DNA of 64,000 nt from Delia radicum. Its lineage: Eukaryota > Arthropoda > Insecta > Diptera > Anthomyiidae. The notes under the pieces were generated by a model, which was not told where the DNA came from, did not search any database, and saw only the letters and a list, made by a program, of their open reading frames with translations. Positions 1 to 11,815 of this stretch are shown here, in pieces. How positions within the stretch are numbered: position 1 is the stretch's first letter; every line of letters begins with the position of its first letter. The stretch is taken from positions 186,366,486 to 186,430,485 of the forward strand of contig CM037851.1 in assembly GCA_021234595.1 (NCBI GenBank), given 5' to 3'. Both the position numbers and the translations under genes were made by a program.

Positions 1-205
1 TTTTAATATCTGTGTTTTATTTAAAATTTAAAAATTGCGCTCTTCTTGGGACACCCTTTATTTGATAATTTTAGATTTAAGTTAACATTATTTGTAAAAT
101 TCCGAATGTAACCTCTTTTCTTCATATGTATAACATAATTCTATACTGTAATACGAACCGACAGTCTTTTGTATAGAATTGTGAATAAATAAATAAAGAA
201 ATATT
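1..205 (+). mobile_element. possible LINE 3' tail
   Basis: The stretch ends in an AATAAATAAATAAAG tail preceded by GTCTTTTGTATAGAATTG. This is close in style to the 3' end of the LINE at 30606-33416 (GTCTTGTTGTATAGG followed by AAATAAATAAAT). It may be the last bases of a plus-strand non-LTR retrotransposon whose body lies upstream of the window. No coding sequence is visible, so the call rests on tail resemblance only. Confidence 0.3.
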
Positions 206-521
206 GACAATTTTTTGTTGGATCTAACGATTTGTGTTTTATAGTTAATAGTTTTAAATTTATCAAAAACTAAAAGTTTTGATTCACAGGTTCAATATAT
301 AATTTCCTAAAGTCTAATATCTACAATGAAATAGAAGGAATTGGTCTGGAATCATGTGTTTTTTATATCGTTTTGTATTCCGCAATATATAAATTTATTT
401 GCAATCAAATATACTTTAGTCAAGAACACATGATTTTATATGGCACATAAAATAATATCAAAAAACACATATTTTTAAATATGGTACCGAATATAAAAAA
501 CAATAAAACCAGAATTCCACA

Positions 522-1009
522 TACACAGCAAAAATTATCAACCTCAAATATTTAATTAAATATTTGATTTGATTTAAATTTGTTTCTAAACAAATATTTA
601 ATTGAATCAATTAATATTTTAATTGACTTTTAAATATATAAATACATATTTTATTTTAGACGTAATTCTCAAATTATTTTTTTTATACACTGTATGCTTA
701 AATAGAAAATTTTCAGTATGAAATACCAAATGCATTCGAAGTTTACAAATAAAACAAGCACACACACAATCATACAAACAGACGTAGCATTAACAAAAAC
801 ACACATACCAAAGTATCGTTCTACACACATTTTTTGTGAGTATCATATTTTTTTTTTGTAGAAGTTATTTATAACTTTTTTTTATTTTTAATTTTCAATA
901 AAAGTTTAAATTGATATAATCATTGCGGTGATAGGTGCAAAATCAATTAAAATATTAATTGATTTAACAAATTTTTTAATTGAAACCCGTTTTCAGTTTT
1001 TTCTGTGTA
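522..1009. mobile_element. MITE-like repeat with TACACAG ends
   Basis: The left end reads TACACAGCAAAAATTATC, and the right end read backwards gives TACACAGAAAAAACTG, an inverted repeat of about 13 bp with one mismatch. The interior is AT-rich and non-coding, with runs built on ATTTAATTGA. The 36089-36350 element has similar ends (TACACACAGA). It is probably a non-autonomous DNA transposon; no target duplication was resolved. Confidence 0.4.
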
Positions 1010-2166
1010 TAATCACATCTTACTTTATACAATGCTAATCGCAACAAAATTTAAACAAATACAATTTAATCAAATAGCATTTGTTTGAAACTAATAGTTT
1101 CTTCGCGGGTAGTCTTCAGTAAATCAATGAGGTTTTGTATTTGATTAATTCCTTTGACTTAATGCATTTTTTTCATTAAATTAATGCAGTTTTTCATAAA
1201 ATTTTATTTTATTTATTAAAACTTTCATATTGCTAATGAAAAAGTTTTATTAAAAATAGTTTCATAAAACAAATAAAGCCTTATCATAGACTTTAAGAAA
1301 TGTTTTATTCACTTTCTGAAAAAAAACTTTATTAGTTCTGTTAGTGTACTAACAACCAACGCATATTTCTTTGAGCTAGCAAATTTTAATATAATTTACG
1401 GACGTCATTTTAATCTTACTTCAAGTGTCATTTTAATTAACCTCTTAAAATAAATTAGGTTCATATTTTACCTTAAATGTGTGTACATTATATGTTTTGT
1501 AAATAAATGAAAAATTTTTATGTCACTTTTAAATTTTTACCGTAGTATTTTTTTTTTTTTGTTTTGTTATATATTATATTCGAACTCCTTATAATTACAG
1601 ATTGACATTGATAACGATGATTCTTAAGCAATTTTCTGCATGATTGCTAACAAACTACGTTATTTATATATATAATCAAATGTAAACGCACAAACATATG
1701 CTACGATTTTTTATTTATCAGAAGAAAAAATACTGACATTTAAGGTTTACTCAACTTGTTTAATGCCGCACCTGTATAAACAGTTGCTTGTTTCTTTTCC
1801 ATTTGATTTTCTGTTTGCTCAAAATAAACACAATGTCCTTTTTACGTTTTGTCCTTAAGTTCAAATTGGAATACCAAAATATTGTACACAAAAGTTTGAA
1901 ACCTTTTTTGTTCATTATCAGCATGAAATAAATGTTTATCATTTATTTTTTATGAATTAAGTTCTGCTGATATGGTTATCTGCTTATGATTTATGAATAG
2001 CTTTTTAGTACCAAATATTGGGGAAACACAGCTAAGATTTAAGACTAAAGTTTGAAACTGTGAAGTAATGTAGTTTATGAACGGGTTAAGATTTATTAAA
2101 TTTAAATTGTGTTTTTTTTTTTTGTTTCCATATTCTAAACAAGATTTGAATACCAGCACACTCAGG
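1010..2166. other. AT-rich non-coding stretch
   Basis: No supported gene, RNA or bounded repeat was seen. There are only short AT-rich open frames without recognisable motifs, plus simple T runs around 1550. Confidence 0.6.
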
Positions 2167-2708
2167 TCTAGCAAAAACAGACATTACCAAGTAATTAAGC
2201 GTGCAAGTAGCGCACAAAGGGTTTCACTAGTTACAAGGCTATGTACTCTCTGAATTACTTTTGTAAGCGATGTCCCGAAATTACCATCTAGCGTACAAAA
2301 AAAGTGAGAGTAATGAGTTACCTGATTGGTTACTAATATTTACCGAATAAGTGGTGGTAAGGAATAGGTGATTAATCACAATTGTAGAATAAGTAGTTAT
2401 CTAGGTGTTTCAAAAAAGTGGTTATCTAGGTGTTACAAAAAAGTGGTTACCTTCAAGTATTTTTTTTCAAAAAGAACTCTTTAAAATTATTTAAAACTAG
2501 CTTCACGTCGGAAAATTTACTTATCAAAACGTTCAAAACAATTCAAGAATAGAAAACTATGAAATCGTTACCTATTTAACCAATTATCAGTAACCAATTA
2601 TTTTTAGTTAGTCGTTATTTTTATTTTAAAGTAATGCAAGAGGTAATAACATATCATTACTAGGTAGTCTATATGGTAATGACCTGCCATTACCATCTTT
2701 TTGCTGGG
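2167..2708. mobile_element. MITE of the CCCAGCAAAA family
   Basis: The right end is CCATCTTTTTGCTGGG and the left end is a degenerate TCTAGCAAAAACAGAC, so the ends are an imperfect inverted repeat of the CCCAGCAAAA type also found at 47949-48705. The interior is rich in GTTAC and ATTACC words, and a short unit reading AAAAAAGTGGTTA-CTAGGTGTT is repeated near 2400-2450. No ORF is present. The left end is eroded, so the boundary is approximate. Confidence 0.45.
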
Positions 2709-3039
2709 TAAGCCTTTTACAGCAAAGTATACAAAACGGTTAAGTGTACGCAAAAATGAAAAGTTTTTTGGATTTTCATACAAATCACTACTCATAAAAA
2801 AGTTATTTAACCAGGTTCCAATTCAGTTAAACAGTTTTTGTTATTGTTATCATCCAAATAAGTTATTTTAAATTCACAAATTTGCCAGGTAATTTACCCA
2901 CAATAGCTTTCAAGCCACTAGTTTTTCTGTCACCGCTATCAGTCTCACTTGCAAATAGTGATTTTTCTTATATTTTTTATTATATAATCGTAAAATAGGT
3001 TACCTCGTGAGACAGAACAAAATGTACAAAAACTCTTTC

Positions 3040-3603
3040 CACCGTGCATATAACACAGTATGTATGTCAAAACTACTCACCAAAACCACGGTTTACGTAA
3101 ACTTAATTTTGGGACGAAGAATGTGGTATACTCCGTTTTAATAGCTTTGGTCAAAATAAAAAGATATTTCAATTTTAAATTTTAAATTTGCATTGACTCA
3201 AATGAATGTATTTTAAGTAAAGAACATCAAAATCTTTTTTGAAATAACTTTATTTATTATTTATTTGTCTAAACTTAAGTCTAACAGTGGTGGCAGCCAT
3301 TTTTAAGGAGGATACAATTCATTTATATACAATCCGAAACTTCAGGGTAATAACCATTGTCTTATACTGACGGTTATTAGTTTCAGTATCATACGGTACG
3401 AATCTTCAAAATTCATTAGAGAACATCGTCTCAAAATGGACGGTAATTTTTGTTAGCTTGGAGTTTCGACACATAAACAATAAATATATTTTGACCTAAC
3501 CTATTAAAACGGAGTATACCACCAGATTATACGTTCCAAAATTAAGTTTACATGTCCCTGGGATTTGGTGTGTCATTTCAAATTAGTGCACGGAGAGAAC
3601 CCT
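3040..3603. mobile_element. TIR element with long imperfect inverted ends
   Basis: Sequence around 3097-3155 (GTAAACTTAATTTTGGGACG, then GGTATACTCCGTTTTAATAG) recurs inverted at 3490-3553. The similarity continues outward in weaker form (CACCAAA, CCGTGCA) to about 3040 and 3603. The arms are therefore roughly 100 bp with gaps around a non-coding core. This fits a non-autonomous DNA transposon of unknown superfamily. No target duplication was confirmed. Confidence 0.6.
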
Positions 3604-4057
3604 CTGTATGATACTGCTGCACTGGAACTCGTCCATTGATAATTTTTATTGAACTAAGTAAAATTTTATAAATAATATAATTTTATTTCCCCGGGTAAAA
3701 ATTTTAATATGGAGCCTAATAGAATTATATCTTATTTCATAAGTTCCCATATATAAACGAATACAAATCGATTCGAAAAATGGGTCTATTACATGCGTAT
3801 TATTATATCAGACTAGATATAAATTGATAGAATTTTATCCGAGATTTTTATTATTTTTTTTTTTTATTTATTTATTTATTTGTTTATTTAAGTCTACGGA
3901 ATAAATCCTTATAGACTATTAACATAAAAATTACAAAATTATTTTTATTTATTTATTTATTTATTAACTATTAATTACATAATACAATTAATGCAACTAA
4001 TTTATGAAAGGAGTACTAGCAGCTGTGGCTTTCGACTCCAAATTAGAGAAAAATACT

Positions 4058-5410
4058 TTAAATTTGATTTTGTAGACTATTTTCTAATATGAATTTACAA
4101 ATTAAATTAATATTATTATCACATGTGTTTTTTAAGAGATCAGATGGTGGAATTGATCCAAAGATCTTTGTTCTTGAAGAATTGTAGGCGATGCACTCGT
4201 CTAGAATGTGGTAGGCCGTAAGCTGTGTGTTGCAAGTAGAACATAGTGGAGCTGCAGATTTTTCCAGTAGATGTTTATGAGAGAATTTGCAGTGTCCAAT
4301 CCGAAGGCGAACTACTATATTAGATTTCCTTCTGGAACAATTATTTGGATAGGTGGGTTTAAGTCCTAGTGGATTCATATTCTTGTAATTGTGCTGGTAG
4401 TTAGCCCATTTATGAGATGTTAAGGTTACCATGTGAGAAGATATGGCATTTAATATATCACGAGATTCCCATGTAGTAAATTTTAAGAGAGGTCTGCGTT
4501 TTGCTTCTGCTGCAGCTGAGTCAGCATACTCGTTGCCTGGTATACCAACATGAGAAGGTATCCACATTATTTTAATTTTATGCGGTTGTTGTATGCAAAA
4601 GTTTCTAATTTGATTTATTAGTGGAGAATCGTAAGAAGAGTTTCTCATAGCTGTTACTGCCGAAAGACTGTCGGTGCAAACTATATATTTTGAGTCTTTT
4701 TTTGATGCGAATTCCACTGCTAACAATATTGCTAAAGCTTCAGCTGTAAAGTTAGAGCAGAAGGTATCTAAAAAGCCTGAGTTTACGAGATTGCCATTCT
4801 GTTCCACTGTAGCGAAAGTTGTAAAATCTGTCGATTTAGATCCATCAGTGAAAAGTAGATTCCAATTGTGTCTAAGGAAATGATCAGCTATATTATTAAA
4901 AGTTTGTTTATAAACTAAGGGAGATGTTGTGGTTTTTGGCAGGTTACACATGGAAAGAATGCAAGAAGATTTATCTAAAAGCCACGGAGGTTCGGATTGG
5001 CTTTTTATGTGTATTGGGTGAATGTTTATATCAATTTTACGGCAGAAATTTATACATCTGGAGATAGTGGACTGAAGCCTAGGCATTCTGATATAAGTAA
5101 AAGCTTTTTTAACTTCCTGGAAAAGGACTTTATTGCGGCTTATAAAAAGTTTTGGAATTAATTTGTATGTTAGGTATGATGTTCGGCTTTCTATTGACGG
5201 CATACCAGCTTCGGCCAGAAGATTTATGGTTGGGCTGGTGCGAAAGGCACCGATGCTGCGGCGAACTGCTGCGTGGTAGGGACCCTGGATTAATTTGATA
5301 TGAGAAGGAGCGCACCAACCATATATAGGAAGACCGTAATCGATTTTTGAAAGTAAAATTGATCTTGTTATATTAATCATTGTCGAGATATGGATCATAA
5401 AATTTTTTGA
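4058..5410 (-). pseudogene. LINE post-RT and RNase H domain
   Basis: The fragment begins after the RT (ITRSILLSKIDYGLPIYGW), then carries a full RNase H domain with the expected acidic residues: D in LLFTDGSKS, E in FTAEALAILLA, D in CTDSLSAV and D in HVGIPGNEYAD. A C-terminal Cys/His module (GHCKFSHKHLLEK, then CSTC and the H and C of AYHILDEC) follows, as is usual after RNase H in such LINEs. The frame is open, but without the RT palm and the endonuclease the product cannot support retrotransposition. Confidence 0.85.
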
Positions 5411-5945
5411 TGTTAACATGATTTCGGCTAGACAAAGCTTTTGATATATAGTGTTGAAGATAAAGGAGGACGTCATCGGTCCCTTGTTTTTTCATGAAGG
5501 CAACTTGATTAGGTGAAATTAGATTATTTGTTTTCAAAAACCACATAAGACGCCTGGCAATGATTTTTTCAAGGGTTTTGCTAATGCACGATAGGAGTGA
5601 TATTGGTCTATATCCAGAAACTGTAACGCTATCTTTGTTTGGTTTAGAGATTGGGATGACCACTGCTGTTTTCCAAGTTTGTGGGAATACATTTGATGTA
5701 AAAATGTTGTTAAATAGTGAAAGCACATGTTTTTTTGTTGAAAATGGGAGGTTTTTTAGCATTGGATAAGAAATGCGGTCATTGCCTGGCGTTTTACCCT
5801 TAACTGAATGTAAAGCGTCCTCTAATTCTGTGATGTTGATTGGACTTTCGATTTTTTGAGCATATTTGTTGCACGTTCTCGGGTTATAAGTTTGCGTAGA
5901 TGACGTTACTTTGTTTTGTTGAAAAACTGCACTGAAGTTACAATA
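5400..5945 (-). pseudogene. LINE reverse transcriptase N-terminal fragment
   Basis: The frame is open from the 5945 side and encodes typical RT finger motifs: KGKTPGNDRISY, then FPQTWKTAVVIPISKPNKD, then YRPISLLSCISKTLEKIIARR and NQVAFMKKQGTDD. In intact LINEs these lead into the A box (a FDFSKAFD-like motif). Here the frame breaks after LSSRNHVNI, before any catalytic aspartate. The 5' side stops at a T run near 5945, where the element is truncated. Confidence 0.8.
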
Positions 5946-6129
5946 TTTTTTTTAAATAGAAGAATTTAAAAACAAAATGATGTTGCGTTTAATAATATTA
6001 ACATTTGAAGAAAAATCTAACAAATTATAAAGATTATTAAAACCATTACACATTCATATAAACGGATCAGCATCACCATACATTTGACGATAGAATGGAT
6101 CATTTAATGGAGTATAATTACGTGTTTAT

Positions 6130-6660
6130 CTTGGAGGAACGAAAAGAACAAAATTTTCTAACAGGAAATCGGAGCATATAATATATTAACACCATTAATC
6201 AAATTTAATAAAAATGTAACGTTTAGCATTGTCCTTCTACTTTTCAGAATGGGAAGCTTAACGAGGTTTAGTCTGGTTGTATATGAAGGTAGATAATTAA
6301 TGGTATTAGGGTAGGTGCTTCGTAAGCAGAACAGCAAAAATTGTTTTTGCACTGATTTAATTTTTCCAATTTGAACAATGGATAATGGATCCCAAATCAC
6401 CGATCCATATTCCAAAATTGGTCTCACGAGCGATGTATATAATTGTTTTGTTACATTGGAATCTGTAAATTTCTTAGCTCATCGTTTTATAAAAGCTAAG
6501 GTGCCACGAGCTTTATTAATCGTCAATAAAATATACCGTTTAAAATCCAATTTTGGGTCTAAGAGAATACCCAAATCTAGACTATTATCTACTAATTCCA
6601 ACTGAAAAGAGTAAAGAACAAAAGATTCTAGAGAAGCGCATATGTTTACATTTTTTCAAA
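6130..6660 (-). pseudogene. LINE fragment downstream of the RT core
   Basis: The minus-strand reading gives LGILLDPKLDFKR, then INKARGTLAFIKR followed by an in-frame stop, then KQLYTSLVRPILEYGSVIWDP. This is the standard region after the YADD box in Jockey/CR1-like elements. The stop interrupts the expected WAKEF-like continuation. Both ends are truncated and there is no tail, so this is an isolated LINE relic separate from the 3851-5945 element. Confidence 0.75.
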
Positions 6661-7986
6661 TTTAGTTCCATAAAAATAGAGCAGCACTATTGTTAATATC
6701 CGGAACCTTAAATTACATCTAATTGATTTTATAATGTTACTTGAAGATATGCTTAAAAGTATAAAAGTTTAAAAGTATAAAAAATTAAAATTTTCTAGAA
6801 ATCAACAATTTTTAAGTCCCAAATTAGTTTAAATGAAACATCCCAGCAAAAAATAACCTGGATTTGGTAAGCAGGTAACTACATTCATAAGCTTCCAATA
6901 TAGCGCTTCATCAGCTTGCATACAATAAAGCGATTAGAGAAGGCATTATGTTGTGCTTCACAAAATGCCTTATTTGAAGCAGTGAATAATGCTTACAATG
7001 AAGCACTTTTTATTGTCGAAGAAAGAATGAATTGTGTGCTTCTAAGAGCACATGAAAGAAGTGCTTTTCACATGTTTAAAAGAAACATACCAAGTGGGAC
7101 ATCGCGAACAAAAAACATGAATTCTGAATTTCCTTTGCAAGCGCTTCGTAATTAAATAAGCACAATTTTTTAATGTTTAAAATTCATCAAGAACAATTAT
7201 TTGTTTCAAAAATATATATTTAAGAGTTTTGTTTTATAAAATGTATGCGTTTTTATTTGAAACTGTATAAAAGAAATCATTTGAAAAAGATTTCGTTTTA
7301 AAACTAATATGGTTGCATGTGAAGACATGTGTAATATAGTCTTATCTTAGCGGATAACTCATTTTGGTAATGAGCTATACCAAAATATGTATGGAATTAT
7401 ATACATATAAAGCTATATAAAATTAAAGGGAAAATATTTACAGTATGACGTAAATATAGTTTAGTATATTAGTTTAGTAGTTTATTATATAGCTTATGTA
7501 GTTATATATTTAGGCATATGGTACCTGATATTATTATTATCAGCTACTATATATAAAATGATCTCAATAAAAATTATCAGATGAATTGGTATATTATAAT
7601 GATATAAGCCGTAATGTGACTCCATTCAAAGTCAGATATAACTTCATAATTTTATTTATGACTAGGTAAACAAATTCTTAGCTAATTATACCCAATATAT
7701 TTAACATTCTACATTCATAAAAAAAGTTTGTACAAATAGTTGAAAATTCGCCTACGACAACAGAAAATAGTAACTGAATTTGCATCTGCAGAATTTTCAA
7801 TGAAGTCCGTTAAATTAAGGTGACCTAAATTTTAGAAGAACTAAATTTGAGTTGACAGTTGTAGTTAAATTAATTAAGAATTTAGATAAATCAACCGATT
7901 TTTTGAACTGAACTCACAGAAAATTTCTACTATTTCCGGATTTGACCAGGCGCATAGCCAAATGTTTGACATAGTACCATGAGGAT
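6661..7986. other. non-coding stretch with one orphan TIR-like end
   Basis: CCCAGCAAAAAATAACC at about 6843 matches the terminal motif of the CCCAGCAAAA repeats, but no matching right end was found. A 79-codon plus-strand frame at 6916-7155 has no recognisable motif and is probably chance. ATATA-rich sequence near 7320-7560 resembles part of the Sox intron at 45600-45900. Nothing else is supported. Confidence 0.5.
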
Positions 7987-7987
7987 A

Positions 7988-8815
7988 ACAACCCTATGGG
8001 AAATGAAGAGCCAATTGACCTAAAAGTGACTGGTTAAAGAAGGACTTATCACAGGACTAGTATAATTTAATACTGAAGTGGGTCAAGCAGTGTCAATTGT
8101 CCTAAAATATGTGACTGGCAAAGGGGGGACATACCACTTACCCAGAAAGCTTATTAACAAGTAAAAGCCAGTTGGCCAGAATTTTACCCATTGGAAGCTG
8201 TTTAGTTTTCGTTTATTTTTTAAACTAAAAATTACTAATTTTGTTTTTTTTTTGTCGATATTTATGTTATTTTTTGGGTTTATTAAAAAATTATCGCCAT
8301 GCGAAATTTGACCTAAAAGAACCTGGACTGCTGGAAAAGGACTTATCACAGGACTAGAATTATTTACAATTGATGTGAGTTATGTAGTGTGAATTGATCT
8401 AAGAAGACAAGTTCCGTGACTGGTATAAGTAGGACATATCACCTAACTGGTATACATATTGACTAGAAAAACCAATGAGTTAGAAATTTATTGTTACATT
8501 TTCTACCATTTTTTACATTAAAAATTATTAAATTGTTTTCTTTTGCAATTCATGTTGGGAATTTTTAAAAAATATTTCTGTATACTCAAATATACGCCTT
8601 AACTACCGAAGATTTCGCAATAGTTAAAAGTGTTTAACTCCAAAGTATTAAGGCAAAAAAAACGGTTAGTCCTCCGACATACGCCTTTTGCGACAGTCTT
8701 GTGGTATGCCCATCTTTGGTTAGTCCTGTGGCATGCCACTATGTGGTTTAAAGCAGGACAAATGACCCCCTCCTATGACAAGCCCATGTTAAAGTTGCCC
8801 ATAGGGAATGAGGTG
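7988..8815. repeat. two-copy dispersed repeat, copy 1
   Basis: The segment from CCTATGGGAAATGAAGAGCC to GTTGCCCATAGGG recurs in the same orientation at 46522-47258. Shared landmarks are GACTTATCACAGGACTAG, TACTGAAGTGGGT, TTAGTCCTCCGACAT, GCGACAGTCTTGTG and CCCCCTCCTATGACAAGCCC. The ends carry CCCTATGGG and its complement CCCATAGGG. Inside, a unit of about 297 bp occurs twice in tandem (around 8007 and 8303), each beginning near TTGACCTAAAAG and GGACTTATCACAGGACTAG. It is non-coding and probably a non-autonomous mobile element. Confidence 0.65.
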
Positions 8816-9045
8816 TTATTAACGAACAACATTATTTTGGGTAATTTTGCGAAAACAAAACACTAAATTCATTTTCTAACTCAATACAAAAAAAATATTT
8901 ATTTTAATTCATATCGTCGTTTTGTTTACATGGCTTAACTAGTGAACACACAAGAACTGATTTAAACAGAAACACGAGCACATGCATAGATCACATATAC
9001 GTAAGCAACAAACATGCAAATACAAACATATATGCAGGCATAGTA

Positions 9046-9613
9046 AAGGGTCCGCCAAATAACTTTTTTTTTTGAAAATGCTATAAAAAAAACTACTGAA
9101 TATTTTCTCAAATTTCTTTTTTTATTTGAAAGTACAATCCTTCCGGTTAATAATGGAAAATAATTTCATTCAAATGGCTGCCTCGGCTGGCCATGCAGTA
9201 GCCTACACGATCGGTCCAATTTTTAAGCACATTATCGATAGTGTGCAGCTGTATTTCGCCAATGGCTTCCTGTTCCGTCCTGTTGAAACCAAATGTTGCC
9301 AATATCCTCCTCTTCAATTTTTGTGAACAAAAATTCGTTCAACATGGCCCGATAACGATCGCCATTGAGTGTAACGGCCACTCCTTGCTCATTTTCGAAG
9401 AAAAATGGCAATTTTCGCACACATTCTGCAACATTACCATGAATTTCAAAGTAATGTCGCAATATTTCCCAGCGTTGTTCAAGCGTATACACAACCATAT
9501 TCGTTCAGCGGAAGGATAAAACTAATTATCTGTCAAATCAGACATGAGCTAAGTGTTACCATTCACGAAATAAGCACTAGTTGAAAAAAAAAAACGTTAG
9601 ATGGCGGACCTTT
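9046..9613 (-). mobile_element. internally deleted mariner-superfamily element
   Basis: It is flanked by TA dinucleotides (9044-9045 and 9614-9615). The left end AAGGGTCCGCCAAATAAC and the right end, read backwards, AAAGGTCCGCCATCTAACG form inverted repeats that both run into a long T tract. At 568 bp it is less than half of a typical autonomous mariner-type element, and it holds three joined transposase pieces on the minus strand. TA duplication plus transposase motifs put it in the Tc1/mariner superfamily. Confidence 0.85.
9147..9498 (-). pseudogene. deleted mariner-type transposase
   Basis: Three transposase segments are fused. The N-terminus is MVVYTLEQRWEILRHYFE. A middle piece (FFFENEQGVAVTLNGDRYR, then EEEDIGNIWFQQDG) contains the second catalytic D of the DDE core. 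The C-terminal end (GEIQLHTIDNVLKNW, then MASRGSHLNEIIFHY and stop at 9147) is in a shifted frame. The DNA-binding linker, the first catalytic D and the third acidic residue are lost at two deletion joints. The product cannot be active, although the ends might still be cut by a full-length relative. Confidence 0.8.
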
Positions 9614-9829
9614 TAAGAACAAATATATCAGACCACTACTCTCTTTACTGCTGTATCTGAATAAATCTTTACAATTAGGGTTCGGAAAACAACGTATTAT
9701 TACCGTCTTCAAATAGCAATTTACAAATTAGCAGCTTTAAAGTAAACTGAAATATTAAAAACATCAATTGGAATGAAGAAATTGGCGAGTCTGGTAATGT
9801 AACGCAAATATACGAACATATATATAACA

Positions 9830-11124
9830 TGGTGTGCCACAAGGATCGAAGTTAGGCACACTCTTATACATTTTATACGCAAATGATATGCATACGCCGA
9901 CGATACTGCCATTATAGTAGTAAATAAAAACATTAAATCCGCGATAGAAGTTATGCAACACCAACTTGACACTGTTAATAAATGGTGCCACGACTTTGGG
10001 TTATCAATAAACGCAAATAAAACGAAGGCAATGCACATAAAGCCACCGCATTTTGGTAATACATCAATAGATCTGAAATTTCACAACACAGATTGTCTAC
10101 ATAATTTAGGTAACAACAACTGCAATACTCAATGTTCTACATACATCGAAATTGTCAAAACCTACAATACTTAGGGGTAATAGTTGACGATAACTTCAAA
10201 TGGAAACCCCACATAGTACACCTACAAAAAAAAACTAAGAAAATCAGCTTTCATGTTACATCACCTCAGCAAATGCTCATCATATAAGGTTCTAAGGCAA
10301 GCATACTATTCATTAGTTTTCTTATCTGCGACACGGAGTGACAGCATGGGGAACATCTACACACTGTAGGGAACTACAACAAGCACAGAATCGAATTTTA
10401 AAAATAATATGGTAAAAACAACCGCCAAAAATAAACCAAAACACCAATGTTGTCAACAACATTACTAGAACTACATCCAGCAACAGCATAATAACCAGCA
10501 ACGACACAATCAGCAACAACATTACCAATAATAACACAATTACCAATAACAATACTGCAATCGTCGCAAGAACAAACAACATTCAAAACAACAATAATAC
10601 AGATGGCAATAAAATTGTCATAGATTTACATGTTATTAACATAAAAGGAATATACAATACAACAATAGTGAACGAATTCATCAATGAAAGTAGATTCCTG
10701 ATACCTATTGATCATGAACATAATACCAGAAGAAAGTCACAAAGAAGATTAATAGTCAAACGCTACCGCAACAACTACGGCAAAAGCACGTTAAATGTCT
10801 ATTTGCCCTTTATTTTAAACACAATACCAACAAATATACTAGGAACAACAAATCCACATAAAAAGAAGAAATTAATAAAAGACTTTTTTATAGAATCGCA
10901 ATGAACACAACCTTATAAATGAATTTACAAAATATTTTTACTTTCCTGCAGACAAGCGCTGTGGCTTAGCGGGTACTAGATTAATTTTTTAAAATGTATT
11001 ATATATATAAGGTGGCGCAAAAGTAATCTTCCTATCAGAAAATGCTATACATAATAAATATATAATAAAAAAATATTTTTGCGCCACCTTATATAATTCA
11101 ATAAAAAAAAAAAAAAAAAAAAAA
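9830..11124 (+). pseudogene. 5'-truncated LINE (RT C-terminal half) with poly(A)
   Basis: Plus-strand RT remnants are visible: VPQGSKLGTLLYILY (box B region), then after a small gap and frame change YADDTAIIV (catalytic box C), NKWCHDFGLSINANKTK, then LGVIVDDNFKWKPHI and YLRHGVTAWG in other frames. The C-terminus includes an Asn/Thr-rich AAC-repeat tract (about 10410-10600) and ends in a Lys-rich tail with stop near 10904. A 3' UTR follows to AATTCAATAAA plus a run of about 23 A, the retrotransposition tail. Several frameshifts show decay. A tiny MITE sits in the UTR at 11008-11091. It is Jockey/CR1-like and has no RNase H. Confidence 0.8.
11008..11091. mobile_element. 84-bp mariner-type MITE
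   Basis: AAGGTGGCGCAAAAG at the left and CTTTTTGCGCCACCTT-like sequence at the right are near-perfect inverted repeats, with TA-rich flanks (TATATA) allowing a TA target duplication. Only about 50 bp lies between the arms. The ends resemble mariner termini of the GGTGGCGCAAAAGT type. It was inserted in the 3' UTR of the LINE, between its coding end and its poly(A). Confidence 0.7.
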
Positions 11125-11198
11125 ATATTATGAGGTATATATAATGGTTAAAAATAAATTAAAGTATTTAGGACTAAAAGTTAGTTAAATCAAAATGT

Positions 11199-11640
11199 GG
11201 GCGTTGTGGTGTAATGGTTAGCGCGTTGGACTTTTACACAGAAGGTCCTGGTTTCGATCCCCGGTGCCAGCAACATCAAATTAATATGTATGAGTTTTGT
11301 CTATCCCTCAGACGTATCGCAATGTCCACCTTCGGTGTTCCCATAGCAATTAACCCCACCGAAGTAAAATAATGAATCAGGGCTATGAACCAAAAAGCTT
11401 CAATAAGTTCGCCAACTCTCCATCAGGTGGCGAGCAACAACTGTTCTAAGACTTATCATCTCGCGCAATTACAGTGTTGCCATGTCTGAAGCCCTTCATC
11501 TTTCCCCACCTATCATCTCTATACTATCCCTTTCCAAAGAAAGCAACACACTAAATATAGGAAGTATTTCCTGAGTGTTGCCTCTCTTTAAAAAAAAATA
11601 AAAAATAAAAAATAAAAAATAAGAAAAAATAAATATTTTT
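11199..11640 (+). mobile_element. tRNA-derived SINE
   Basis: The head (11199-11273) is tRNA-like, with box A TGGTGTAATGG at 11207-11217 and box B GGTTTCGATCC at 11250-11260. An unrelated, fairly GC-rich body of about 300 bp follows, then an A-rich tail of TAAAAAATAAAA units from about 11590. Internal pol III promoter, body and A-rich tail is the SINE layout. The acceptor stem does not pair properly, so it is not a working tRNA gene. Target duplications were not resolved. Confidence 0.7.
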
Positions 11641-11815
11641 GCATTTTTTATTGAATTTTTATTGAAACAAAATAAAAATATGATATTTTTTATTCAAATT
11701 TAAACAAAATACAAGTTTAAAATTACATGGCTGTTGGTGGGTGAACTTTACTTTACGCCAGCGCAAAAGTAAAAACGTGTTTCTTCATGGTTTTTTATGG
11801 ATTATTCGAATATGC

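Larger units (their letters stand above)
3851..5945 (-). mobile_element. truncated, internally deleted LINE with RNase H
   Basis: This is a minus-strand non-LTR retrotransposon. It keeps the start of the reverse transcriptase domain (about 5945-5400), the region after the RT and the RNase H domain (about 5400-4058), and an AATAAATAAATAAA-type 3' tail (about 3965-3851). ORF1, the endonuclease and the catalytic RT palm are absent. The RT fingers run directly, in a different frame, into post-RT sequence, which points to an internal deletion near 5400. The RNase H places it among RNase H-bearing LINEs (I-group in the broad sense). It is dead. Confidence 0.85.

Noticed and set aside
6916..7155. 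79-codon plus-strand frame
   Set aside because: No motif, no homologous block recognised, and no neighbouring coding sense; likely chance.
10322..10586. Two minus-strand open frames rich in Val/Leu/Ile
   Set aside because: They are antisense shadows of the AAC-repeat tract in the plus-strand LINE remnant.
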